Assembly (NCBI GenBank): GCA_026545765.1
Contig: CM048844.1
Coordinates: 69,359,035-69,423,034 of the forward strand
Length of the DNA stretch: 64,000 nt
From: Plantago major
Lineage: Eukaryota > Streptophyta > Magnoliopsida > Lamiales > Plantaginaceae
Reading direction: 5' to 3'
The notes beneath the pieces were generated by a model, which ran no database searches, was not told the origin of the DNA, and saw nothing but the letters and a program-made list of their open reading frames with translations. Positions 43,195-55,430 of this stretch are shown one piece after another (the first letter of the stretch is position 1; each line of letters starts with the position of its first letter). The position numbers were made by a program, and so were the translations under genes.

Positions 43195-45084
43195 CAGGTT
43201 GTACGGTGTCAGCATGAGTGGCAACAAGAGTACTTTCGGTCATTTCCAAATGGGTTAAAACCATCCGTACAAAGCCCCAAGCGTACATTTTTAGGCTCGA
43301 CTGCAAACTCCGGGTAGGTCTTATCGAAATGTTTCCATGCGGGTGAGTCTGATGGATGCTCCATTCTACCCTCTTCCGGGATTACTCGCTCCTTGTGCCA
43401 CCGCATTTTATCGGCACAAGCACTTGAAGCGTACAACCTCTTCAAACGAGGTGCTAGAGGGAAATACCACATTTACTTATGTGGGAGATTTTTCTTCTGA
43501 CGTTTCTTTGCAGCCCCCTCCTTGTAACGCTTGTACCGGTCCTTACCACAGAACTTGCACTTCAGTAGATCTTTATCCTCCCCCCAATAGATCATACACA
43601 TATCCTCACAACAATCTATGGTTTCCATAGGCAACCCCATCCCCTGCATCTCTTTCTTCGCCTGGTAAAGTTGGTGGGAACTAGGTTTTCTTCAAGACAA
43701 AGATCCGGCATTACTTGTACCCATTCATTGAAGCTCGCTTTAGATTGTTGGCCATTAGCCTTATAACTCATTAGCCGAGCCAACAAAGACAACTCACTAA
43801 GCCTACACCCCGGATAAATCGGCTTCTTTGCTGATTCCAGCAAGTCAAAGAACACCTGATCCGCAGGATTCGGGGGCTCCTCCACATCCCCCTCGGTTAC
43901 TGGCTCCCTGGTGTCCATGAACTCTGGACCCGCAACATCATACACCATTTGCTCCATCGGTTCATGATCATAATTAGCATCAGATGTAGACGTATTCTAA
44001 GTACTTCCGATAACATTTTTCTACTTCCTTTTACGCTTTGAGAGATGCTCATAATCCATGAACGGTGCTCGTGTCTCACCATGATAACACCATACCTCAT
44101 ACTCAGACACGAACTCCTTACGTTTCAAGTGCTCCACTACCGTTTCAGGAGGCAAAAATTGATTATTCCTACATTTGTTCGCATTGCAAGGGCACTTCAT
44201 CTTCCCCCCACTCAAACAAGTAGTCTGTGTAAGCGCAAAAGTGATGAAGGATTCAACCCCTTCCACAAAACTAGACTGAATTATGCCGTTAACTATGCGA
44301 CGGTACATCCATGAACGATCGGGATTCATAATTAGATGATTAGCCTGACACGTCTACAATTATTAGATTCATAACATGCATTTTACGTTAATATAATCAC
44401 CAAATAGTCTCAAAACACTTAATTAAATCTTCATAATCTAGTGCATATACGAATTTATCGAATCAAAAGTACTACGTACTTACAAACATCCTAACATTAT
44501 ACTAATTAATTAACAATCCAAATTCACAATCAATATATTAATTGCACATCTCAAAGTTAACTAGCTAGTATACTATAGTTCTCATAAACATACAATTGAT
44601 CAAATTAGTCGAAATTAACGAAATTCCCAAATTTGTCAACAAGTAAGGGTTTCAAAACACCCAACTAAATCATCATAATCCTACTACATATACGAAAATA
44701 TCAAATTAAAACCCCTACATACTTACAAACATTCTAACATTATACTAAAAATCCAAATTCACAATTAATATATCAATTTCACATCTCAAAGGTAACACAC
44801 TACGTAATATAAGCTAAACTAACTACTACATACTTACAATAAACATGCAATTGCTCAAATTAGTCGAAATTAACAAAATCTCCAAATTTGGCAAAGTAAG
44901 GGTTTTAGCCAAAATACCTTCGATTAAGCTGAAAAAAGATGAAATTGATTGACTACACGAGCTTCGAGAAGACTCCAAAATTGGCCGGAATGGTGGAGTT
45001 TTGGTCGGAAATTGGAAATGGCGAAATGAAGAAGAAAGGAGGAAGAAAGAAGAAGTTGAAACGGAAATGGAGAAGAAGGGGTTT

Positions 45085-45395
45085 AGCCCCGATTCTATAT
45101 ACATTTTAGCGACGGATCGCTATCCGTCGCTATTTAGCGACGGATGGACTATTCACTAAAATCGATTTTCTTTATTTTTTTTCTTTTTTTTTTTATTTTG
45201 GTCAACTTATTTAGGGACGGATATAATATTCGTGCCTAAATAACGATGGATAAAAATATTCGTCGCCAAATTAGCGATGGAAAAATATCCGTCGCTATTT
45301 GGCGAAGGATTTGAGACGGATTCGCTCAATCCGTCGCTAAACCCTATGTTAGCAACGGATTGTTTCCGTCGCTAAACGGAGAATTTCTTGTAGTG
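45085..45395. repeat. CACTA terminal inverted repeat and subterminal repeats
   Basis: TTAGCGACGGAT and its inverse ATCCGTCGCTA occur about eight times in both orientations before the terminal GTAGTG at 45390-45395. Such subterminal repeats are transposase binding sites in En/Spm elements. Confidence 0.85.
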
Positions 45396-48073
45396 GATTG
45401 GCAACTGTTATAGGTTCGTCCAAAGTGCAAAGAAACATAATTCGAAAATTACATTCAAACAAAATTTTAACTTTTTCCTCCATTTTATCTTTTATTTATA
45501 ATTCGAGAACTAAAATAATTTTATTTCATTGCAAAGTAAGTCCCAACAATTTTCAGTTTTTATAAATAATATAAATCCCCAAATTATTTACTTATTTAAA
45601 TTACTACCCTTCTCCTTCCACCTCTTCCCCACCACACCACCACCTCCTTCCCCATACGTCACCACCTCCAACCAATAAAAATAGACAACTCTTTCCTTTT
45701 ATCTGCGCCCCACCCCCAAATCTTCTCAAGCTCACTTTCAGCACCAGAGCTGTATATTGCAGCCATTTAAGCTGCAGCTGCTGCTCCATTTCGACAAGCT
45801 GCATTGGAGCTGGAATTTACAACTCCAACGAGTTGTAATTGTACAGTTTCGGTGACTTTGTCGAAGCTACGGCGAGGTGGTGGGGAAGGAAGTTTATTTC
45901 TTTATTTTTGAAATAAAAATGGTTTTGTGGGTTAATTATGTGAGTTATGAAATTATGGAGGTTATTTAAATAAAATGTTGAATTATTTTTGTAAGTTATA
46001 AAATATAAAGGTCTAGTGTGCAGTAAAATGAAATTTATAAATTGTAATTAAATCCAATTAATAATCTTTACCATTTAATTTTACTTGGTTAACTCAAAAA
46101 AAAAAGTTTTGAACTTGAATGTAATTGTTCCAATCCGAGATTGAGTCTTAATTAAGCCAATTTAAAGGGTAACTTTAAGTAATTTTGCCTTCTTAATTAA
46201 ACACTATATCCAAACAAACCCCACCACATAAGCTACTTATCTGTTTTTCCATCTGTAAACGAGTAGTAAAGGCTTCCATGTCAATTTCAAATTCAATAAG
46301 TGGTTTCCAACCGGACCGGACCCCATTTAATTTATTGGATTTAAGCTCATATTAAATATCAATCCTTCTTTTATTGCAATAAAAGAAATGAAAATGATAT
46401 TTATATTATGTTACATTAATCTGTCGTTCACACTAACACACTCTAACAGGTGAGATTAACGATAAATTTGGCATAGAATCAAAACTTATAAAACTTTGTT
46501 ATAATAGGTTTTGTCAAAAAATTTACCTAGAGTTTAAACACTAACACTCTGTTCTGAAATGAATTTATTTATTGTATAAAAAACGATTTAGTAGAACTAA
46601 ACTAAACTTAAGTGATCAGAATTGAACTGAAATTAATGATTTTTCAGATTAAGATAATAGAGACTTACTTTAACTCAATTCCAACTCTACCACTCATCTC
46701 TTGTTACTTTTTAAATTATACTGACAACATTATACCACTTAAACAACATTAAAACTAGCACAAAGTCTTGAAAGAGACGTGTATTAGTGAAAGACCTGAT
46801 AGACGGAATTGATGTTTTTAAGCATATATATAATGTTTTAAACAATATCAGTAATGTTTTATGTGTGGATATTTTATATCATTTTTATGTGTATATGTAT
46901 ATCACCGATGTTCTTAGTAAAACCTATAATGTTTTTTAATTTAACTGTAATTTTTGTCCGTCCTTTTTAATCTCTCCATAAGACCGTCTCTTAGGAGACT
47001 TACTCTTAATAAAAACAAACATATCATTTCTTCATTGCACATATGAAATTCCTTGTTATACACCTTATATAACAACCCTACAAACTCGAATTCTTTTAAC
47101 TATATCTCAAACACCTTCTTTAATTCACATTTAACTTAACTCACTTTTTAAACTCAATACCAAACAGTGACTTGATTTTTTGAAGCTTGTTGAAACTTTC
47201 ATAGGAGCAGATTCTGAGCTGGTAGATTGACAAACATAGAAACATCAACTTTCCATAATAGTTTCATATGGTTTGCAATTACGTTGATTGTGTTTTTCAA
47301 ACTAATTGAACGTTGAATAATTTTTACATTTTGCATAGATTCAAGCTTCTTATCCATGATTTTGAGCAGAAATATCTATGCTTGAGCAAAAAACCTTTAA
47401 TCTATATTCGGTGGTCTTGATGGGCTGAAAACCCCCCAAGGGTAAAAACTCAAATTGACCCAGTAAAATTCTGGGTTAACTTTTCTCTTATGAATACCTA
47501 TTCTTGGCCCACATGATCTTTGTAAGGCCCGGCCTGAAGATGGGGCTGTACCTGGCCTAATAGTCATACCTTACAATGAATGAGTAGTCCAAATGGAGCA
47601 TACTACATAATTATGTGAGTGAAAGTTGTCGATAATTAGTCTAGTGTGAAAGTATTTTGTACTACTTGGTTTATTCTCCCCTATCACATGCTGCATTACG
47701 TTCTGATATTTTAAAAGTTATACCATGATTATATTATATGCATTAAATATTGTACGATACAATACATTAAAACACCAGAAGGTAGTGCAGTATGTTGTAG
47801 GGTAGAAAAAACCTACTTGCACATTATGAGATTTCACAAGTGTCTAGTATGTCTAATTGAAGTGGCCCTGCACCTTGCTTGCTTCCTCTTTATAACCAAA
47901 CATCTACACTCTAGAATCCTCAGGGTCCAATTCTACAACAGAATTGCACTCTTACTTATTATCATCACCAAACAACTTATCATCTTTCCACATTCTAGCT
48001 TGCTACATCATATCCCTTAATACATACTATAGTACTAACATCAAAGGAAAGGGTATCAAATAGTGTAACAAAA
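45396..48073. other. Intergenic DNA upstream of the GAE gene; no gene seen
   Basis: It is AT-rich and has no recognisable coding sequence. The last 200 bp is likely the promoter of the GAE gene: TTTATAA at 47889-47895 lies about 180 bp before its start codon. No mobile element ends were recognised with confidence. Confidence 0.5.
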
Positions 48074-49438
48074 ATGCAGTACCACACTAGTAGTAGCTCA
48101 ATATCACCCCCCGATCACAAGACCAAAACCACCACGAAACTCGAACGCTACAACACCTATCTCCGCCGTGTCTCCACCACTAAACTCCTCCACGCATCCT
48201 CGAAACTCCTTTTCCGCGTAACCCTCCTCATTGCACTCGTCCTCATCTTCTTCTTCACCATCAACCACCCACAAATATCCGACCCAACACCATCATCATC
48301 CAACCACATCCACACATCTTCAGCCTTTCTCTCCTCCTTCTCCTCCTCCTCCTTCGACAAACTTGTGAGCCACTCGGCCACCCCGCGTCGCCCCAACGGC
48401 TTCTCCGTCCTCGTGACAGGAGCAGCCGGGTTCGTGGGGTCGCACTGCTCGTTACACTTAAAAAAACGAGGCGACGGCGTGTTAGGCATCGACAACTTCA
48501 ACAACTACTACGACGTGTCGTTAAAACGTGCTCGACAGAACCTTCTTCAGAAACACGAAATCTTCATAGTCGAAGGGGACATCAACGATCGGGAGCTTCT
48601 CCTGAAGCTCTTCGATGTAGTCCCGTTCACACACGTTCTCCATCTTGCAGCTCAAGCTGGCGTACGTTACGCGATGGAGAATCCGCACTCGTACATCCAC
48701 TCTAACATTGCCGGATTCGTCACGTTACTAGAAGTTTCCAAATCAGCCGACCCGCAACCGGCCATCGTATGGGCCTCATCGAGCTCCGTATACGGATTAA
48801 ACACGCAAGTACCCTTCTCCGAAAACCATCGTACCGACCAGCCCGCAAGCCTGTACGCAGCGACGAAGAAAGCCGGGGAGGAGATCGCGCACACGTACAA
48901 TCACATCTACGGGCTGTCGCTGACCGGGCTGCGATTCTTCACGGTGTACGGCCCGTGGGGGAGGCCGGACATGGCGTACTACTTTTTCACCAAGGACATT
49001 TTGCAAGGGAAAGGGATCAATATCTATCAAACGGCTGATGAGAAAGAGGTCGCGCGTGACTTCACGTACATCGATGACATAGTGAAAGGTTGCGTCAGTG
49101 CGATCGACACGTCGGAGAAGAGTACGGGAAAAGGGGGGAAGAAGCGAGGGCCGGCTCAGCTGAGGGTGTATAACCTGGGGAATACGGCTCCGGTGACGGT
49201 GGGGAAGCTGGTGGGGATATTGGAAGGGCTGTTGGGGACAAAGGCGAAGAAGAAGGTGATCAAGATGCCTAGAAATGGGGACGTGCCTTACACGCATGCG
49301 AATGTGAGTCTGGCTTTTCATGATTTCGGGTATAAACCGACAACGGATCTGGGTACTGGGTTGAGGAAGTTTGTCAAGTGGTATGTTGGTTATTATGGGA
49401 TTCAGACAAGGGTAAAGAAGGAAACTCAACGGAATTGA
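48074..49438 (+). CDS. GAE6: UDP-glucuronate 4-epimerase, GAE6-type
   Basis: The enzyme interconverts UDP-glucuronic and UDP-galacturonic acid, the donor for pectin backbone synthesis, in the Golgi. The frame is a single exon of 454 codons, typical of plant GAE genes. The N-terminus is Ser/Thr- and Lys/Arg-rich, followed by one membrane anchor at residues 46-63 (type II Golgi topology). The NAD-binding motif VTGAAGFVG is at 114-122. SSSSVYG at 235-241 carries the catalytic Ser/Thr position, and YAATK has Tyr261 and Lys265 as the SDR pair. GLRFFTVYGPWGRPDMA follows. The N-terminal KLERYN / LLFRVTLL pattern resembles GAE6 rather than GAE1. The gene is much richer in GC than its surroundings and has no breaks. 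Confidence 0.96.
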   Translation: MQYHTSSSSISPPDHKTKTTTKLERYNTYLRRVSTTKLLHASSKLLFRVTLLIALVLIFFFTINHPQISDPTPSSSNHIHTSSAFLSSFSSSSFDKLVSHSATPRRPNGFSVLVTGAAGFVGSHCSLHLKKRGDGVLGIDNFNNYYDVSLKRARQNLLQKHEIFIVEGDINDRELLLKLFDVVPFTHVLHLAAQAGVRYAMENPHSYIHSNIAGFVTLLEVSKSADPQPAIVWASSSSVYGLNTQVPFSENHRTDQPASLYAATKKAGEEIAHTYNHIYGLSLTGLRFFTVYGPWGRPDMAYYFFTKDILQGKGINIYQTADEKEVARDFTYIDDIVKGCVSAIDTSEKSTGKGGKKRGPAQLRVYNLGNTAPVTVGKLVGILEGLLGTKAKKKVIKMPRNGDVPYTHANVSLAFHDFGYKPTTDLGTGLRKFVKWYVGYYGIQTRVKKETQRN

Positions 49439-51689
49439 TTGATTGATTGCTCGCCCTTGATTGATTGATTCATTGGTTGGACCATTGTGTCAGTCACATG
49501 GAGTGGTAGGGTACATGTTTCCTTTTTCTTTCTTTTTATAGAATCATAATTATAATTTATTAATCCTATACAATCAATTACAAGCTGTATTTTTCCTTTT
49601 CAAACAATAATTTGTAATGGCATGGAGGAGGATGATATATACATCTATACAATATAGTAGAATTAATATTTACAGGAATGGAGAAGGAGAAGATGGGGAA
49701 AGATACTGCTGCAACTGGACAACTTGTGAAGATATTTATCAAAGTGTAGATTTGGAGTGGATCAAGAATTGTACTATAATGTGTTGTTTACTGTCAAACT
49801 GTATAATTATATGATAAATCAATCAAGTAATTTCAATATACTCTTCATCGTTTTTTTTTATTTTTTAAAATACAATATTACAATAGATAGTATTGGACAA
49901 ATTTTATTATCAACTAATCACTAATCATTCTCCGTCACCTATTTTGGAATTGAACCCGTGACCTCATCGTATTGTTTGATTTCCATTATAATCTAACAAC
50001 TTTTTTATAATAGGTTCCATTAGGCTAATTATGTTAATTTGTTCAATTGATTACAAGACCGTTTGGATTAATCTTCTACTAATCCAGTGTATTATCTACT
50101 CATCTCATGAATTAGTAGTACATAATCAATGAATTAGTAGACTAATTGAAGGTACGGTTTGTTGTAATGTACTTGAATTTTGTCAAAGTATGGATGTATG
50201 TATACATGGATTAAAATTTTCGGTTTCGAGGTTCATCTTCGATTCTTAATTTATTGAGACGTCTCGAGACGTTTCGGAAAAGTTTCAGAATGTTTGGGTA
50301 GGTATCACTTAAAATGAAGTATATATTCAAAATTCAACAGGTTTCATGGTCGAAGTATTTAAAATCATAAGTTTTGATAAATGGCAAACAACCAAACACC
50401 GACAACTAAAATAGTCATAGCACTAACAATACATAACACTAGTGCGTAATCAATCATACCGGCTTAGCTGAAGTAATAACAGTATAATGCAGCAGAAAAA
50501 AGATATCATACAACATGAAGCTACAATTCTTCACTTCTTCCCATTTTGTTTGTTGTCCGTGCAGAGTATGGCCTACATTTTAAGCATGGAACAAAGTTAT
50601 TGCAAAAAATGTCTTCGGACCAAAACATTTAACGAATATCTTTATTTAGGTCGACACGAATATATATACCATTTCTCAAACAATTATTACATTTATTCGG
50701 TGACACATACAGGTTCGAATTTAAAATTTAAGTTCATGGACTAAATTATATATATATCAATTCTTTCCGAAGTCAGGGGCAAAATCTAAATTAAACGAAA
50801 ATAGTAGATATATAAGATGGAGATAATACGGTGTGGGAATGTCTCATTATGTCCCCTCATAACTCAGTCCCAGGGCACAAAAATTAGAAGACAAATATAA
50901 AATTTATTTATATTAATTATATGGTATATTTTTTGAGTTGCAAGGCTTTGTTCTATTCATCTTAAAAATCATTCATTTCATTTAGTTCTACTAAAATGGT
51001 AAGGTTAAATATGTTCGACACTATGGAGCTGATCAAATTCAACACTTGCTCAGACATTATGGAGCTGATCAAATTCAACACTTGGACTTGGATTAAAAAC
51101 AAGATGGCAATTAATTCAGCATATTCTATGGTCGATTCGATGGTCTGCCCCAAAGGAGTAGTACTCGATTCATGTTTGTTTTAGAAGAGGGGCTGCATAT
51201 GTGGGTCCTGCTCTCTCGGAGTTTTGATTGCTGCTTCTGTTAGTGTAGCTCACTGTTCCTATTTTGATTGGGAAATTTGGATGTAAATTGTTTTGGCTGT
51301 TTGGTTCACTCTGTTTTTGTATGTTGTGATTGTGTGGCATTTCTTATGCCCTCATAAATCATTAATAAATTTTAAACTCTTCCAAAAAGGTTAAATATGT
51401 TCGACTCAATTTAATTAAAATGTATTGTTAATGGTGTGAAAAATAGTTTCACTTGTTTTCACTAGTCCTTGTTATGAAGATGGGTTTTTAGGAGTCTATG
51501 AAGACTAGCACATTTTTTTGGTGAATTAGTCCAATTAAGAAGTTGGAATCGTCTTACGCGACGACTCATTCCCTATATGGTTGACTTATCTGCCTAACTA
51601 CAACTGTGGATGATGTGTGCATTTGTTCCTGCGAGGTTTGGCTACCGTGTGAAACCATCAGATGTGGAATTACATCTCAAAGATGTTGA
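49439..51689. other. Intergenic DNA downstream of GAE; no gene seen
   Basis: It begins with TGATTGATTGAT-like repeats and then the GAE 3' region. A stretch around 51160-51390 (T/G-rich, ending in AATAAATTTTAAAC) may be the tail of an old retroposon, but no coding similarity was recognised. Confidence 0.5.
51017..51088. repeat. Two tandem copies of a 36-bp unit
   Basis: TATGGAGCTGATCAAATTCA with its context occurs twice in succession, differing at three or four bases. Confidence 0.88.
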
Positions 51690-51773
51690 AATACTTGCAA
51701 ACCTCAAGAGTCATCATCGGAAGTCGCAACAACATGCTATCTAAAGTCTAACCTCGTACTGTCAAATTATATA

Positions 51774-52030
51774 CTCCCTCCATTTCAAAGAAATTGTTAC
51801 ATTTTGACTTTGACCGGTCAACTGTCTTTGAGTTTGACCATAAATTACTCATAAACGATAATAGTAAATAATTTAATAAAATCATATAATAAAAATTTAA
51901 TTACTAAATTTTCATTATATAATTTTAATAATTTATTTATTAATATCGTTTAAAAGTAAATTGTGGTCAAACGCGGAGACAGTTAACCACAAAATAGTAA
52001 AATGTAACAATTTTTCTGAAATAGAGGAAG
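51774..52030. mobile_element. Stowaway-type MITE in the tandem array
   Basis: CTCCCTCCATTTCAAAG at the left pairs with CTGAAATAGAGGAAG at the right, with TA on both sides. The inner ends (TTGTTACATTTTGAC) also pair. Confidence 0.85.
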
Positions 52031-52411
52031 TAATTACTAATTAGAGCAAAGACTTGATTTTTCTAAACAATAGAAAATCCATATCAAAACTAATTAGTAT
52101 AAAGAAATATTGTACGAAATACATTTGGGGTGGAAACATCAAGAGGCATCATCAAAATCGCAACAACAGGCTATTTAAAGTCTAACCTCGTACTGTAAAA
52201 CTATATAATTAGAGGAAAGACTTGATTTTTTTAAACAATAGAAAATTCATATCAAAACTAATTAGTATAAAGAAATGTTGTACGAAATACATTTGGGGTG
52301 GAAACATCAAGAGGCATCATCAAAATCGCAACAGCAGACTATCTAAAGTCTAACTTCATACTGTAAAACTATATAATTAGAGCAAAGACTTAATTTTTCT
52401 AAACAATAGTA

Positions 52412-52686
52412 CCCTCTCCGGTCCATTAAAAGATTACTAATGAGTTACTTTATCTTAGTTTAAGAAAAATTAGTTAAATAGTATTAGTTTGTGAATGGTA
52501 GTATATTGATAAAGTTGTAAGTGAGTGATAAAATAAATGAAAGAGTGAATAAAATGATGATAAAGTAGGAAAAAAAAATAATAAAGAATTAGATAGTGGG
52601 ATAAAAACTTTCCTTTTTGGATTAGAAAGTTTTTAACGAAACACAAAAAAAAAAAAAGTTCGGAAGTTTTTTAATGAAACGGGTGT
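52412..52686. mobile_element. Stowaway-like MITE in the tandem array (degenerate)
   Basis: CCCTCTCCGGTCCATTAAAA at the left pairs loosely with TTTTAATGAAACGGGTGTAG at the right, with TA beside each end. Removing it restores the array unit. Confidence 0.68.
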
Positions 52687-52962
52687 AGTAGAAGATTCAT
52701 ATCAAAACTAGTTAGTATAAATAAATGTAAGAAATACATTTGGGGTGGACAAAGTACAATTCTCCTCTAGTTCAAGAAAATCTTGAATTCTACAAAAATT
52801 TACTAGGATATTTTATATGCTAAACCAGAGAAGAAATTGTTCCTCATTTTATTGTTAGCTTTTCATTTTAATGCAAGTGAAAACATTGTTTGCTTAATAT
52901 ATCAAGACAAATTAAAGATGAAGCCAGTAAAGGTTCAAACTTAAATTGCGAGCCTGTTCTGT

Positions 52963-54051
52963 TTAATTGATTACAGCAAGACTCTCCATTTCTGGGATAA
53001 GTTCCTCAACATCTACACAGCTTAGTTGTGATTCTAATTGTCTCAAACAACTCTCTAATCCAACGCATGCTTTAACAAAATCCTCTGAAGCAACCTTCAA
53101 GTTATCCAGTTCTGCATACATTTCCTTTGAACTGTTCCAAATCTTCCCAAGTGCCAACTTTATTGATGAAATTTCTTGAGGTGGGTAAAGGCATGCTCCT
53201 ACCTCGTCGACTTCAGCTCCTACTCCTTGACATAGCTTCAGCAGTTTTTCCAGCGAATCTACTAAAATCCCACAATCATCAGACCTTTCTTTTTGAAGTA
53301 AACCTGTAATGGATCGAACCAGCTCCTTGTGCATGACAAGTATTTCAGACACAACGTTCGTTGTTAACTCTGCAGTTTTCATTTCATCTGGGGACAAATC
53401 GTTGCCCAAATCTCCATCACTTAAATCATCAGAATTCCCGGATTCTTCTTCTTCTTTGAGTGAAACCACTTCACTTTCAAGGTGAGGGGTTGTTGGTTTC
53501 AGTTCTTTCAATTCTCGAAGAACATCTTTAATGGACACTGCAACTTGAGTCATTGCACGTCCAATAGCAGTTACGTTTGAGGATGGAGTCTTCTTTAAAG
53601 CTGTACAAGCTTCCCAAACTGTACCTACAAGTTGGGTAATTGATAGTTTCTGATTTTTATTTGCTGATCCATACGAAGAGACTGCTGCTTGTAATAACTT
53701 GAAACTGCTATCAACCACTTGCTTGGCAGATGCAAGAATGCACGAGGAGAGGGTTGGCCCTGCACCAAGTGAACTTCCATGGCAACGTAGAAGGAAGCCT
53801 TGGAGTACATTGACATATGCAGCCATATTTTCTTCAAGGACTTTGGGCCCTGGAGTTTCTCCAGTGTAAAGCATCCCAACCATAGTCGCTTGTTTGGACA
53901 CTAGCTCACCCATTTGAATAACCTCTTTCCAGCTGATTTTCTCAAGAGAAGAGGATGGTTTTTGATCTAGTATCTGCAAAGTTTCATGGATTGTGCAGAG
54001 ATGTTCACCCAGTATTCTATTCAGTTGCTCTCTCATTGCTGCTTTTGACAT
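52963..54051 (-). CDS. Cyclin-D1-binding protein 1 homologue (GCIP/CCNDBP1 family)
   Basis: It is the plant member of a helical family whose animal form binds cyclin D1 and Grap2; its role in plants is not well defined. The start was chosen at ATG 54049-54051 (MSKAAMREQLNRIL...). The open frame extends 12 codons upstream, but those lie across a TGCAG splice acceptor at 54069. The product has 362 residues, with motifs LGEHLCTIHETLQILDQ, MVGMLYTGETPGPKVLEENM and GPTLSSCILASAKQVVDSS. An acidic linker follows (EEEESGNSDDLSDGDLGND), then a second helical part ending at a TAA. There are no breaks. Length and layout fit the family. Confidence 0.88.
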   Translation of the reverse strand: MSKAAMREQLNRILGEHLCTIHETLQILDQKPSSSLEKISWKEVIQMGELVSKQATMVGMLYTGETPGPKVLEENMAAYVNVLQGFLLRCHGSSLGAGPTLSSCILASAKQVVDSSFKLLQAAVSSYGSANKNQKLSITQLVGTVWEACTALKKTPSSNVTAIGRAMTQVAVSIKDVLRELKELKPTTPHLESEVVSLKEEEESGNSDDLSDGDLGNDLSPDEMKTAELTTNVVSEILVMHKELVRSITGLLQKERSDDCGILVDSLEKLLKLCQGVGAEVDEVGACLYPPQEISSIKLALGKIWNSSKEMYAELDNLKVASEDFVKACVGLESCLRQLESQLSCVDVEELIPEMESLAVIN

Positions 54052-54068
54052 GTCTTTCCTGCTGGCTG

Positions 54069-54929
54069 CTGCACATAATAAATACACTCAAAAGGGGAAC
54101 AAGAACCCAACTATAAATACATAATCCCAATCCAAAAATGCTAAAAACTTGTGTTAGACGGCCTAACAGTTAGACACATATTACACACGAAAAATAACCA
54201 CTGCCACACACCAACGCAAGTGTTGGCGCTTTACTTTTCTTTAACTTCAAAATTTAAAAAGTAGTCTAAATCTTCTTACATTTTCTTAGCGTGAATGCAT
54301 GCTCCCAGATCCGAAAATGATCTAAAGTGTTCATAGACTTACATAATTCATAATCATGTGTCACATAAACAATGATAAGAACTGCAGGACATCCAAATAA
54401 CAATATACACTATAGTCAGACTGCAACAACAATACCAAACTAATAGTATTCCATAATTTGTATAAAGATGTATTGAACTGTTATCAAAGCTCTGTACAAG
54501 AATTTGGGATACTGCTATGAAAATGTATGTTGGAATTGACTTACTAATAACCAAAACACAAAGTATTATGAGAGACGGCTAGAGACAGACGGCCTATATT
54601 ATCAATAAAACCAAAGCCATTCATGTTATTAATCAAAACGTCTAAATAATTACTGTTGCAATATGGAAAACACGATGATTTTATTGACAATATGGGTCCG
54701 TTTATAGATAAATATCTCTCCGTAGTCTAACCAAAAAAATTACAAGAAGTACCAAACATTTAGTGCTAGTACGTCCAAATAAAAATACACACTACAGCAA
54801 CAATATTAAACTACTGTTCTATAATATGTATAAAGATCAATTGAACTGCCATCAAAGCCCTGTACAAGAATTCAAAATTTACTTAACTTATAACCAAAAT
54901 TATGCACAGCAATTACCAAACTATGTTAC
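54069..54929 (-). other. Probable 5'-UTR intron of the CCNDBP1-like gene
   Basis: On the reverse strand CGAGTCCAG is followed by GTAACATAG (donor at 54929), and TATTATGTGCAG ends at 54069 (acceptor). The upstream exon (54930 to about 55110) is GC-rich and has no ATG in the reverse strand, so it would be untranslated. The intron is AT-rich and holds no other recognised gene. Confidence 0.5.
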
Positions 54930-55255
54930 CTGGACTCGCCGGAATGGCTGCCGGACCGGTGTCGACACCGTACCGGTATGAAATCCGGCTGGGAATCGGT
55001 CAAACTGGACACGTTGACTGAGCGGCTGCTGCCTAGGTTTTTGGTATATGGAAGAAGGCGAGTTGAGAAAAGTTTGGAAGGAAAGAAGAAAAGAACCTGA
55101 ATTATGCGACTGAGCGGCTGGTACCTGGTTTCATTTGGGCTTTCTATTGCATTTTCATTTGGGCTTTTGGGTTTACTATTAGTCTATTACCTTTATATTT
55201 GGGCTTTTTGGTTGAACTGGTCCGATCCGATTTTTCAAACTACTCCCTCCTAGAG

Positions 55256-55430
55256 ATGTTAATCGGGCCGGTCCGGGCTATCTATGGTTCGGGCTGTTTC
55301 GGACATGTTTTTAAGGGGCCGGGCGGGCTTTTGAAGATATATGCAGGCCCGGCCAAGCCCCTAGCCCCATTATATTTGGGGCTGGGCGGGCCGGTCCCGG
55401 GCCCATTAGCGGGCTGTTCCGGTGAAATTG
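55256..55430. repeat. GC-rich segment with clustered GGGCCGG motifs
   Basis: GGGCCGG, GGGCGGGCC and GGCCCGG recur in both orientations over about 170 bp, in contrast to the AT-rich surroundings. It looks like an internal part of a GC-rich non-autonomous transposon, but no clear ends were found. Confidence 0.4.

Larger units (their letters stand above)
51690..52755. repeat. Tandem array of about 167-bp units, interrupted by two MITEs
   Basis: Four full or partial units carry TATCAAAACTAATTAGTATA and/or CTAAAGTCTAACCTCGTACT. Full units run from about 52031 to 52370. The first unit is split by a MITE at 51774-52030 and the last by a MITE at 52412-52686. Confidence 0.88.

Noticed and set aside
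48157..49429. Long antisense reading frames over the GAE gene
   Set aside because: They follow from the high GC of the sense CDS and have no recognisable domains.
49935..49975. SINE head suggested by a reverse-strand GGGTTCAATTCC
   Set aside because: A single B-box match without A box, tail or duplication.
51160..51390. LINE 3' end with AATAAA-type tail
   Set aside because: No coding similarity or target duplication could be found, unlike the LINE at 56648-57058.
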